Below are positions 1-24,026 of a DNA stretch of 64,000 nt, one piece after another. Position numbers and translations under genes: made by a program. Under the pieces are notes generated by a model. That model was not told the origin of the DNA and did not search any database. It saw only the letters and a list, made by a program, of their open reading frames with translations. Source of the DNA: Anas platyrhynchos (lineage: Eukaryota > Chordata > Aves > Anseriformes > Anatidae); the NCBI RefSeq assembly GCF_047663525.1, contig NC_092588.1:50337501-50401500 (forward strand). Reading direction: 5' to 3'. Position 1 is the stretch's first letter; every line of letters starts with the position of its first letter.

Positions 1-209
1 GGTAGCGTGGGACTGATTTAAGCGAAAAGATTTGAGGCGAAGAATTCTGAGATATTCAGGTGCAGGAAATGAGACTATCGTTTGTCTTGGATTTGTAAAT
101 ACTCTCTCTTAAGTCCAGCAAAGATGCTGACTGTCAGTTTGAAATTGGAACATATCAGATGATCCAGAGATGAAAATTATTTATCAATTTATTCATTTCT
201 TTATTTCAG
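1..209 (+). other. PPP4R1: PPP4R1 intron (3' end)
   Basis: This is the 3' end of the intron that enters from the left. It finishes in a T-rich tract and the cag acceptor. No other feature is seen. Confidence 0.85.
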
Positions 210-371
210 TGGAAAGTTCGGCGGACACTAGCATTTTCCATCCACGAACTTGCCGTCATCCTTGGAGACCAGCTTACAGCTGGAGATTTAGTTCCTGTGT
301 TCAATGGCTTTTTAAAAGACCTAGATGAAGTTAGGATAGGTGTGCTTAAACACTTGCATGACTTTCTGAAG
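210..371 (+). CDS. PPP4R1: PPP4R1 exon a (54 codons)
   Basis: The acceptor is ttatttcag before 210 and the donor is AAG|gtacgt after 371. The exon is 162 bases, phase 0 at both ends. It translates from WKVRRTLAFS to LKHLHDFLK, two HEAT-type helical pairs. Confidence 0.96.
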
Positions 372-3300
372 GTACGTCTGTGTTCATCTTTGGTCCAATG
401 AAATAATTTTTGTGTGTGCCTGCTGTTTAACATAACACCAGTGTAACTCTTGATGGGAACCCAGTCAGGTATCTGTTGAATGCTGGGGTGTATTTAACAT
501 CCGCATCACAAATCTTCTGCATTCTTTTCTGTTTATTCAATGCACAGGTGCTAGGGGACTCAGTTAAATTTCTTTTTGCTACCTCTAAGCTCTCTGCAGC
601 AACTTAATTCTCAAACTTTTCTGTAACTGCCTCATTTTTGGAACTGAAATACACGAATCATAAAAACCTTTAAAAATCACTACTTTACCACTTACCCTTC
701 TGGGTTCCTAGAGTACAAGTAGAGACGAGATCAGATTTTGCTTTCATAATGCCCCATGCGATTTTACTGACTAAAGCATGATAGAGCTCAGCCCAGAAAA
801 GCAACACTATTGCTAAAGATTAATTATTTTGAATCAAAACAAGTGTTTCATTAATTGTATTTTAAAGCTCTTGTGCCTGGTTGTTCATAAGCTGCATTTC
901 TCCACATAAACTTATGTTTACTGTTACAGCTCCTTCATCTCGACAAAAGACGAGAGTATCTTTATCAGCTCCAGGAATTCCTAGTGACTGATAACAGCAG
1001 GAACTGGCGTTTCCGTGCAGAGCTGGCTGAGTACGTGGTTTTCTGGCTGCTTGTTTTTATTCTTGTGGGTGTTTACAAATTTTACAGTGATGAAACTAAT
1101 GGAAAAATGATGCTTTAAGACATTTGTTTTTACTTCGTGTAAGCTGATTTTGGCTTTTTCGTGGAACTGGTAGGTGGAATGGCATCTCTGGTGGGAGGCA
1201 TCTCTGAAGGGTGAGGTTGCTTCGGAAAGCTGACAGATTTTTAAGAACAGCGTCCTGCAAATGAAAGGATGGTCCATCTGGGTGCTCAGAAGCAAAGAGA
1301 TTTATCAGGAGCCCAGCTTGGCTAAGAAGGGAACGCATAACTCAGCTTGAAAGCAAATAGAGATTATCCGGGAGGTGAAGGCAGCAACAGGGTGCAAAGG
1401 AGGCATTTAGAAACGTTGCCCAGGCATGTGGCATTATATTAGGAAAGCCACAGCTCAGCTAGAGCTGAGGCTTGCAAGGGCTGTCAGGGGCAACGAGAGT
1501 TTCTACAGCTATGTCAGCAATGAAAGAGTAAAGGAAAGGAAAATAGAGCTGTGGCTGAAGAATGTGGGTAGTTTAGTGATGGGAGATGCAGAGAAGGCTG
1601 AGGTACTGTGTTCTGCACCTCAGTCTTTACTCATAAGGTTTTCCAAGCCTCTGCTTAGATTAGAGTAGAATTCAGTGGTGGTTGATGATCCATCCATGTC
1701 TACAGGGGCTGCAACTGAGTGTGCTGACGGAGCTGGCCCATGTCACAGCAGGGCTGTTTGCCATCATCGTGGAAAGATGGTGGAGTTTAGGGCAGCTCAC
1801 CAGGAACTCCTTGAGGTTCTGTCCAGCCTGAAGTTTCTTAGGATCCCACAGTTTGCTTGATGAAACAAGGAGTGTGTTTACAGCGTTTATTACAGTAGCG
1901 TTCTTGAGTAGGAATGATGAAATGAGCACACTTTAATGACTCATCACAGGGTCTTTTGAATTCAATCTTGAACATATAAATGACTCTTTTTGCAGTTAAA
2001 GATAAAGTTTTCATTATTCTAATATTCCCTGCCTGGTGGTTCTTCCGTCCTGCAGGCAGCTGATCTTGCTTCTAGACCTGTACAGCGCCAGAGACATCTA
2101 TGACTACTTGCGACCTATCGCGTTCAGCCTCTGTGCAGATAAAGTGTCTTCTGTCCGCTGGATTTCGTACAAGCTGGTAAAGTAACCTGAGGAAATTCGG
2201 GATTTCAGACTTCTGAGAGCTGGTGGTCAGAAATAAACGTTTTTTTCCTTCCTTCCTTCCCATTTCTTCTAGGTTAGTGAAATGGTAAAAAAGCTGTACA
2301 TGGCTTCAACATCAACCTTTGTGGTAGACCTCATGAACGAGCTTGTTGAAAAGTTCTGTAGATGCCGCAAATGGTCTGGTCGGCAGACTTTTGTCTTCAT
2401 CTGCCAGGTGAAACGTCTTTGCTTTTTTTTATTGGAGGAGGGATTATTTTTAATGCATTAATAATAATACAATTATTATTTTGATGGGAAGAATTATGGG
2501 GAGATGAGCACCTGGAACTCTTTAAGCTGTCTGTTGACAATTTTTTCATGAATGTTTGAGAACTTGTTGCCAAGGAAATGGATTTGATGGCTGCATCCTC
2601 AAGCATTGCCCCATAGATGAGCAAGCGTGCATCTTCAGCTTAGCTATCGGCCTCGGGTTGTCAGATCTGATATTGGATGTAAAACCAAGTCATTAAAATA
2701 ATCCCTGAGTTGGGAAGCTGCTTTGTTACTCAGCGTGAAGTGAGATTTTATAATATGCTTCAGCAGCTGGACACCCTTTTGCATTATCATTCAGAAATCA
2801 AGTTCTCGGAGCTGCTTGTACCTCTGTAGCCAGCTAGTGTAGGTTGGTCAAAACCAAAGTATTCTCTGCAAAATAAGCAGAAAGAAATGGTGAAATGTAG
2901 AGGCTGTAGCAAAAGTGCTGTCCGTGAGCCATCATGACAGTTGCTTAAATAGGGCAGCGCTTTGAAGCGTTTAGAGAAATGTGAGCGTTGAGCTTATTTA
3001 GAGAAGCATGTTGGGTTACAGTGGATGTTTATTGAGACAAACTGTTCTTGCCTTAATATGACACCTAGTTACAACGAAGACAAAATTTGTGTTAAAAGAT
3101 AAGGCAGGAAGCCTTTGACTTTTTTTCTCCTGCTTTCAAATGTTAGTGATTGAAAATGAGTTACTAGACTTCATACAAAATAAAATGAGCCTCTAACTAA
3201 GCCTGAATTTCCTCAGCCCTAATGTGCTGCATCATTTATGACTTGGTGCTATTAAGTACTGTACCACATTTTAAAACCTAGTGAATACTCCATACTGTAT

Positions 3301-4717
3301 TCATGCTAGGAAAGTAATAAGATCTGTCAGTTCTGGTTATGTGTTGGGATTTTATCTTCACGGTGCTGAAATCTAATGAAATTGCCTCTGTCTCCTTGCC
3401 AGACTATCAGTGAAGATGACTGCCTGCCCATGGACCAGTTTGCTGTGCATCTGTTGCCACACTTGCTACACTTGGCATCTGACAGGGTTCCAAATGTTCG
3501 AGTCCTGCTTGCAAAAACATTAAAGCAAACGCTTTTAGAGAAAGGTTAGTGGTCAGAAACAGTTGCAGTGGGCTGACTCTTATCTTTTTGTCGCTTCCCT
3601 TCCCTATGCTCAGCTGGGAAAGAAGCAGCAGCGTGAGATGTGGGTCAGACGAGCTTTTACAGCCTGTTTGGTGTGGGGTGCTGCCTTGGCTGAGATAAAA
3701 CCATAAACCTTGTTGTGTTATCAGAGCCACTGTTCCATAAATCTGGAAAGTAAAGAGTTCATGCTCATATGCCAGCCTTTTCTTTTTTCTTCTTGCACTA
3801 TTTTCCCTGAATGAGCTAAGTTATAGGGGGCGATCAGGGTACAGCGAGTATGTGTGAACTGTGAAGCGTATAATAAGGATAAAGAAGAAAAATCCTTCCA
3901 TAGAAACCTGGCATCTGTTCTTTCACTGGGGTAGAAGAGATGGCTGCTGTTTGCTTTAAATTTTATGGTAGCAGTGAGAAGAAAGTTTCCCTGGAGTGCC
4001 TTCATTTGCAAGCTTTGCTTAGGAGAGGCTCCTCAATGCATAGCAGATGCCAGAGGAGTCAGCAGTGCTCAGATTCCAAAGCACTGCAATGGAAAATAGC
4101 ATTAGAAATATTGTGCCATTTTGTAGAGCAGCTATATTTACACTTGAAATGCTTTGTTTCTGGTGACTTTCTTCCTCGAAACATACACCAGCTCGAGAAC
4201 TGCCATTGCTAGCACGGAAAACTTTAGGAAATATGGCAATGGTATGAATTAAAATGCAAAATGTTTAAAATACTGGACAATGCAAAGGATGCATACTCCG
4301 AACTGGGCTGTTGCTAGCTGTCATGTGTGTGCTGGAGGCTCTGAGTAATCATATGTAGACAGCTACTGTGGATCGGCTGATGTGCAGTGATTTGTTATCC
4401 TCTGTTAACCGTGCCAAGGCTGTCACCATTCTTGCTGTTATCGTGTAGTTTTGGTGGTTGTCCTCATTATTTTTGTGTTCCCCTCCTGGATCCTACAACT
4501 CCGTTCTGTATCTGTCTCTTCCTCCTATAAGTCTTGTGCGTTTTCTCTTCTAGAGTATTTTCTAAACTCTGCCAACTCGCATCAAGAGGCCGTGGAGCAA
4601 ACAATTATGGCGCTTCAGATGGACGACGACAGTGATGTCAAGTATTTCGCAAGCATACACCCTGCCAGTACCAAAATCGCAGATGATGCTATGAGCACTG
4701 CTTCATCAACGTATTAA
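210..4717 (+). CDS. PPP4R1: PPP4R1, 3' part of gene (coding span, six exons)
   Basis: Regulatory subunit 1 of protein phosphatase 4, a HEAT-repeat scaffold that binds the PP4 catalytic subunit and directs it to substrates in cytoplasm and nucleus (family knowledge). Six exons (210-371, 930-1030, 2056-2176, 2273-2407, 3403-3544, 4554-4717) join in frame into 274 residues plus TAA. The product reads as alpha-helical HEAT repeats, with segments such as RRTLAFSIHELAVILGDQL, SSVRWISYKLVSEMVKKL and DRVPNVRVLLAKTL, and ends MSTASSTY, as I recall the mammalian protein ending. Human PPP4R1 is about 950 residues, so roughly the last 29% is present; upstream exons lie left of the window. All introns are GT-AG. 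The gene is convergent with RALBP1. Identity and boundaries are seen directly; function is from the family. Confidence 0.97.
930..1030 (+). CDS. PPP4R1: PPP4R1 exon b
   Basis: The acceptor is ctgttacag before 930 and the donor gtacgt follows 1030. The exon is 101 bases and ends two bases into a Glu codon completed by the next exon. It encodes LLHLDKRREYLYQLQEFL and then TDNSRNWRFRAELAE. Confidence 0.96.
2056..2176 (+). CDS. PPP4R1: PPP4R1 exon c
   Basis: The acceptor is tcctgcag before 2056 and the donor gtaaag follows 2176. The first base completes the split Glu codon. It encodes QLILLLDLYSARDIYDYL through SSVRWISYKL. The following intron (2177-2272) is only 96 bases, with a CCTT-rich pyrimidine tract. 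Confidence 0.96.
2273..2407 (+). CDS. PPP4R1: PPP4R1 exon d (45 codons)
   Basis: The acceptor is cttctag before 2273 and the donor is CAG|gtgaaa. Phase 0 at both ends. It encodes VSEMVKKLYMASTS through RQTFVFICQ. Confidence 0.96.
3403..3544 (+). CDS. PPP4R1: PPP4R1 exon e
   Basis: The acceptor is ccttgccag before 3403 and the donor is AAAG|gttagt. It is 142 bases and ends one base into a Glu codon. It encodes TISEDDCLPMDQFAVHLL through KTLKQTLLEK, a HEAT-repeat segment. Confidence 0.96.
4554..4717 (+). CDS. PPP4R1: PPP4R1 terminal coding exon
   Basis: The acceptor is tcttctag before 4554. The exon completes the split Glu codon, continues YFLNSANSHQEAVEQTIMAL, and ends MSTASSTY at the TAA stop 4715-4717. 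Confidence 0.96.
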
Positions 4718-5595
4718 AAACTTCCTGAATGTTGCTATAATTAAAAAAAAAAAATTGAAACAAACTATCCTCATGCTTCTAAAATGGTTGATATAGGACA
4801 ACCTCTTTGGAAGGAGAGTTTTCTTGCCAGACTTAACAGGTGGATGCTATCTAAACCTGATACCAGGGATTTTAAGTCAAGAAAAAGTAAACATAATTAT
4901 GTCAGCTTGACTGTAGAAAAACACTGCTCAGAGGATTATTTTTGCCACCGAAGCCTTAAATCTTCTGTCTTCCTGAACAAATGAAACTTGAATTGGCAGA
5001 TCATTTTCATTGTAGAAAGGATGGGATTTCCAGACACCTGCATTGTTTCTCCTGAGGAGTTAACTTAGCAAGTATTTTCTATAGCAACTGATAGCTGAAA
5101 TGGCTGGAAAGGCAAATTTATGCCAGGATGTAAGACCTCCAGTATTAGCGCTCAGAGTTTTTATCGTTCAAGGACTTGATCTGTGTGCAGCTGGGCACAC
5201 CCTTAAGTGGGAATAGCTTTGATGTGTGTAAATGGGGAAAGTAGAAATTTGGATTTCTCTTAAGGGCTCAGTGCTAACACTAAACTAGAATTTGATTTTA
5301 ATCCTTAAATGCAGCATATTGCTGTACCCATTAGCAGAAAACTTTGCTGAGTACCTGTGTCCTAATTATTTTCATGCTGGTCATGACCTAAAGGAAATTT
5401 ATTAGCACATATACTTTAAGTCAGGTATTTTTAACTTGATCATGATCAGCTCTGAGGTGCAACGTTTTTCTTCATTTACTGTACATATCTGTGAGCCTCC
5501 TTGGAGTGCTGCAGTCTTTAATCATGTTGTTTAAAGCTGTTGTGATACAAGTTGTTCTCTACTTGTCCAAATAAAATTTATTAATAAGATTGAAA
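4718..5595 (+). other. PPP4R1: PPP4R1 3' UTR
   Basis: The untranslated tail runs from the TAA to about 20 bases past the AATAAA at 5570-5575. It contains an A-rich stretch at 4741-4754 and one TGTACATA (5480-5487), which fits the Pumilio consensus TGTANATA. The cleavage point is an estimate. Confidence 0.75.
5570..5575 (+). terminator. PPP4R1: Poly(A) signal of PPP4R1
   Basis: A canonical AATAAA lies 853 bases after the stop and is followed by a T/G-containing stretch (cttgtgacc near 5600). It is the best placed signal on this strand. Confidence 0.75.
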
Positions 5596-8500
5596 GCAAT
5601 CTTGTGACCTTTTTAAGACATTAAAAGAATAAGTTTGAAATTCGTGTCTTTTTTTTTTTTCTCTTCTGGTTCTCTATGCTTTGATGACTGTGGTGGGGAA
5701 AAGGGATTGCGTTAGGATTGTGAAGGGATCTGTATTCAGAGATGGCGTGGATGCACTTCGGTGTGTCACTGAGGTTTTGCTAGGTTCTCTTTCCAGAGTC
5801 CCTGTTTCTCTTGGGAACCTGCCCCTCCAGTGTGCAATGGCAGCTCTGGGTTGCTGAAGCGAATCCAAACATCCACCTCAGCCCTGACTGATGGGAAGCC
5901 GTAAGCCCCAGCTGCCCTTAACCTGTGTTCAGTCCTGTGGCTGCTTTTCTTTCCCCTCGTTTAAAATCACTGATGCAGTGCCTGCTTGTGTCTTCCAGGG
6001 GCAACGTGCCTGTGTCGGCTTCCCTCCAGCCTGTGGAACCTGAAGTGCGAGAAGCTTTGTTTTCCTGAGGAGGTAGAAATGGCTCCGGCAGCTGGCCTGT
6101 GATGTGTGTTAGCAGAACGCTTCCATTTATTAGTTGGGTGACTGATAACCCTGTGTTAAAAATGCAACCCTGCATCCTGTTCGAAAGCTTCTGTAGCACA
6201 GGTAACTATTCTGGTCAGATGTGCTTCTCCTCAGGTCCTCCTGTACTTGGTCAGAAATGGTGCAGATCACTGGACCGTGCGTTGCGCCGAGTGGCAGCGG
6301 GTTGTCAGAAAGCTGTGACCTTCAGGCAGGAGGAGTCCCGAGCTCTCCCTGCTGCCATACAGAGAGCAACTGGGAATAAGAAACTACTCCTCTCCCAGGC
6401 CACATGATTCCCATTACAGAAATATGCACTGAAGTCCCATCAACTTCCCCGTTTTGTTCGGGGGACATAAATCCCTCCCTGTTTTTCCTCAGTGTAAAGG
6501 CAATTGAGTTGGTGCTGGGTCGTGGGTATATTTTGAAGTGAATGGGATCAGCTGGTCAGAGCAGAGCATCCTTCACGTAATCCTGTACTTGTGAGCAGAG
6601 CCTAGCATTCATGGGAGGAGTTTTTTGGTGCTTCAGGTGAAATCCTAGTGTTTGGAGTTAGGAAGTTTGGAAGTGAAGGGGAAGGGAGGACTTGCCTTAT
6701 TCTCCGAGCTGCCCCAGAGCATTCAATCTGCAGCTGGGGGGCTGGGGTCTCTTCACTTAACTCCAACAGGGAGTTTTTTCAGGCAAGCAATGCTAGAAAT
6801 GTCAGATGTCCCTGAGGGTGTGGCTTGGGGAAATGGAGATCTCACTTTGGAGTGGTGAAAAAGGAGCTGCCTTTTTTTCTGTGTGGGGCAGCGTCTGGGA
6901 AGGCTGCCAAAGATGCTGTGACACTCCCTCTTGTGCGTGCTTCTTCTCGTGAAAGCCTGGAGCTGCGTGTCTGTGCATTCGTTCCTTTGCTGCTCGGTGT
7001 GTCTGAGCAGACACTGGGGGAGCTCCCACGTTGTCATCTGCTGGTCCAGGGTTGCCCAAAGCAGTGTCGCAGTTCTGCCCATGCCAAGTCAGTCTTTAAC
7101 TGGAAAACAATGAGAATTGTTCGTCAAAGTCTTGGCTCACTCGTCTTGGAGTATTTTTGCTGGGAAATATATATTTTTTTTCCCCTATGTCCCGGTTGCA
7201 GCAGTGTCTGCGTTTCTCCCACGCGCTGTGTTTCACAGTGGGGACCCTGTCCTCTGTTGTGCCCTCCCCAGAGACCCGTAAGGATTTGGAGGGCCTTTCG
7301 TCACTGCACTTTCTTGCAGACTTCACGCCAATAAAACCGGTAAATGCGTGGAACCATCTAGAGGGAAGTTTGCTTTTAACCTAGTCACGACTGTTGTTTG
7401 AAAAATCATCTTTTTTTTTTTCCTATTTTGAATGTCCCCAGTGGCTTTTGCACAAATTCCTGGCCCCCTGGGTATGATCCTGCTTTCATGAGGACTGCAG
7501 AGCAGCTGGTTTGGTTTCAGCCCCGCTGAAATAAATGTTTGTGTGGGTTCAGCAGCCTCGGTGAAAGACCAGGGAACCCTCCTGGACAGGCGTAGGTCTG
7601 GTTTAATTTAATCGAGCTCCCTTGGTTGTTTGTTACCTGTGTGTTGTTGCTGGCCCCTTCCGTCTGCAGTCCTCAGAGGTTGGGCGCAGGGGTGGCTGAT
7701 CCCAAAGGGGCAGGGCCGGTGGGAAGAGGGAAGTCCAGGCTGTGGCTCGGGATGGATGTTTTGGTCAGGGCTCTTCCTGCCAGCAAGGCTTCCTTTTGTT
7801 CTCTTGGCCTTTGCTAGGGAAAACTTGGTTTAATGCTCATGTTCTCCAGACTAATTTCAGCCCGGGAACCTTGCTCTTGTTAGGATGAGGAGTCTGAGAC
7901 TGGAAGGTGGCTAAAAACTGAGGCTGTTCTCCACATGTTTTCTCACATGGGTTCTCTCTGACACTGATGGCAAAGGCTTTTCTTCCTGCCTATGCTGGCA
8001 TTCAGGCAACACACAAAATGCATTTAAAGTGATTAACCTCTTGTTTGGATGCAGAGTTGGGCTAGCCTACCCATAGACCACCGTAAATATGTAAGACTAT
8101 GACAGGACAGCTCATTTAGCATGTGTGATGTCAACTCCTCCCTTCCCTTTCCTCTCCTGGTTCTGATTAAACTCCGTTGAGAAGTAGCAAAGATAAGTGA
8201 ACAGATTTGGAAACATCTTACAGCTCTGCCATCATAACCAGCCTGCTTTGAGTGCTGTGACCTCTTTCTGCCGAGATGGAGCCATGTGGCTGCACGTGAG
8301 GGACTTCAAAAGGCTGCAGGTCCTTCTGAATCCCAGTTGTTAAAAGTGGAAGTACCGAGTGTGTTTTTAAATGTTTTACCAAGAGCAGAAGAGATGCAGT
8401 GTTTGAATGTCAAGAGAAACTCCAGTTGTCTTCCATCATTGCAGGTTTCTCTCCTCTCCCAAGTCCAGCAGTGCTGGGGGAGGTGCTGTTCAGAGCACGG

Positions 8501-8994
8501 CAGCCTGGGTCTCTTGATAAGAAGGCACCTTGGAGGGGTAAGGCAGCCTCAAAAACAGCACCTGAGCACCCTCAGCTCCTCACCTGCTGTTCATTAGACA
8601 AGTACTTGGAGATAATGTGAAAGAAAATTTTCAAGAAACATTTCAGCAGTTTGGAAACTAAACTGCTCACAGCTGCTGTGGGCCAGCAGAAGCAGCAATT
8701 CCACCTGAGTCAGATCTGACTGGTGAAGGCAGCAGGAACAAGCACAGCTGGTCCTGTGCTGGAAGTAATGACATGAGTAAAATAGAATGCATCTCTAATA
8801 ATCCTTAATTTGATCAAATTGAACTTGATTTTCAGCTTAATTGTGGAAATTGTCTATGAAATTTGATTGTGGACAACGTTCTCTTAGAGGAGCACCAAAT
8901 TCATTTTTGTATCAGGTGCAGGGAGCTATCCAGGAAGGGTGACTTGTTTGCTTTAGAAAAATGTATTACATGTTATGAAGCAGATAAACTAGAA
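5596..8994. other. Intergenic region between convergent PPP4R1 and RALBP1
   Basis: About 3.4 kb separate the two tail-to-tail genes. There is a T run at about 5648-5659 and otherwise unique sequence, fairly GC-rich around 5.8-7.8 kb. Several open frames up to 169 codons exist, for example 6825-7334 on the plus strand, but that one starts at TTG, has no recognisable domain and shows no splice context. I see no gene here. Confidence 0.65.
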
Positions 8995-10502
8995 ACTTCT
9001 TTCAAATGGCTGTTGAATTTATTTGCTTGATAAATACAATCCTAACAAAATAAAAGTTAACCAATATTAAGAGATTTTTCTGAAGAACATTAGAAAAATC
9101 CATGACAATTCAATAGGAATTAGTGTGAAATAAACAAACAAAAAAAAAGTTTAAATATTGCCAGCAAATATAAAATGTATGTAACGAAGGCAAGGGAGAA
9201 TGCTTTAGTTTACATTTGTCATCTGACCACATTTTTCTGTGTTTATAAACTTTTTTCCCCAAATTTTAAAAAAATACTATGCCGTTTTCTCTAACATATC
9301 AAAGCATTATTTGTACAAAATCAAATCATGGCCAATGATTCACAACAGTGCAATAGATACAGAATATAACCACATCCAACAGGTGCCGAAAATAAATACC
9401 CAGATTTAAAAAATACGACAGGCTCTCTGCACGCTGTGGAGCTTGCTGTCTATCCTCGCCGTGACGGACGCGTCTCATGAGCATCTGCAACACTGAATGG
9501 CCCTGAAGCACCGCCTGACCGGAGGCTTTAGGGGCATGGAGGCATTGAAACAGCCAAACCAAAAGCAAGTCCCAGGGTGGTGGGGGTTAAACAACAAAAA
9601 GAGGCTCTCACTGAACCCTCGCTGCCTCCAGCAAGCACAAGAGAGTTGCGTTAGTGCAGCTGGAAGTAGGTATTGCTTGGTTGGGCAGGTTTCCCCATTA
9701 CTGCCTAAAGCATCCGTCAGTGGCTCACTCCGAGGGACCGGGACACGAAATGGGTTAAAAGAAAGCTGTTGGCTAAAGGGCAGCAGCAGGAACACGGCCT
9801 ATCCTACACAGGTACGATGAGGGCTGGTTTATAAATGAGCAAATGGGGTAACTACGCTGCTAAAAGAGGTAAGCGGCTCTCGCTGAACGGTTCATCATAC
9901 AGAGACATAAATAACACCTGTAAAGTTTTACATTTATTCAGTACATCTTAAAACAAAAGAGAAATTTAAGGGCATGTTAGGTAAACATGATACCCCCCAG
10001 TCTCCCAACTTTTCAGCCAACCCAGAATAAATTTAAAGCTCCCGTGTATATAATCTGCATCAGAAAGGTATCAAAGGCACAAGCAAGAAGTGACTAGGTT
10101 AATAAGCAGAAATGATGGTGAATGAGAATGAGCAGATTCACAAGGCAAATAATAAGTGTGGGTGGGTTTTTGTTCATTTACTGAAAATGAGATCTTCAGT
10201 TCTGCTCTGATGAATGTAAATAATGGTTTTGGTTTAAAATAAAACTGTTACTGAATTATTTTAAATCACCTGAAGGAAACCAGTCTTGAAATAATCTGAT
10301 ACTAACTGGAAAACTCTTCTGGCCTTTCTCAACTCACCTGAGTCTGATGAGTAGAAGCCACAAGTGCTGGAGACAAAAGTCTCCAGGGCTTAAAAGAAGT
10401 TTCTTTACATAATGTACACAGCCAGCAATAATTGTGCAGTTTGACTCAAGTTACAGTAATTTGCACAGTTCAGTTGATTTTAAGAACCTCCAAGGAGCCC
10501 GA
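8995..10502 (-). other. RALBP1: RALBP1 3' UTR
   Basis: The untranslated tail of RALBP1 runs leftward from the stop at 10503. The end is placed by the signal at 9018-9023. The 3' half, about 9000-9400, is very AT-rich. A second possible signal lies at 9933-9938 (TTTATT on the plus strand), so a shorter isoform is possible. Confidence 0.6.
9018..9023 (-). terminator. RALBP1: Probable distal poly(A) signal of RALBP1
   Basis: TTTATT on the plus strand reads AATAAA in the RALBP1 direction, about 1.48 kb after the stop. This 3' UTR length is plausible for the gene. Nearby AT-rich alternatives keep confidence moderate. Confidence 0.5.
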
Positions 10503-23976
<13,474 letters not shown>

Positions 23977-24026
23977 TCTGATTCCCTGATATCCAAGTGA
24001 AAGCTTCTGCTACCTGTCCATCACAC
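23977..24026 (-). other. RALBP1: RALBP1 5' UTR part of exon 2
   Basis: Fifty bases lie between a likely acceptor (ctgctccag, whose AG is at 24027-24028) and the ATG. The acceptor choice is inferred from the sequence only. Confidence 0.65.

Larger units (their letters stand above)
372..4553 (+). other. PPP4R1: PPP4R1 introns between the six exons
   Basis: This span covers the introns 372-929, 1031-2055, 2177-2272, 2408-3402 and 3545-4553. All start GT and end AG. They hold ordinary unique AT-rich DNA apart from the short CCTT run at 2249-2260. I recognised no RNA gene, mobile element or additional exon in them. Confidence 0.8.

Noticed and set aside
6825..7334. 169-codon open frame between PPP4R1 and RALBP1
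   Set aside because: It begins at TTG, shows no domain or splice context and lies in moderately GC-rich intergenic DNA; chance is sufficient.
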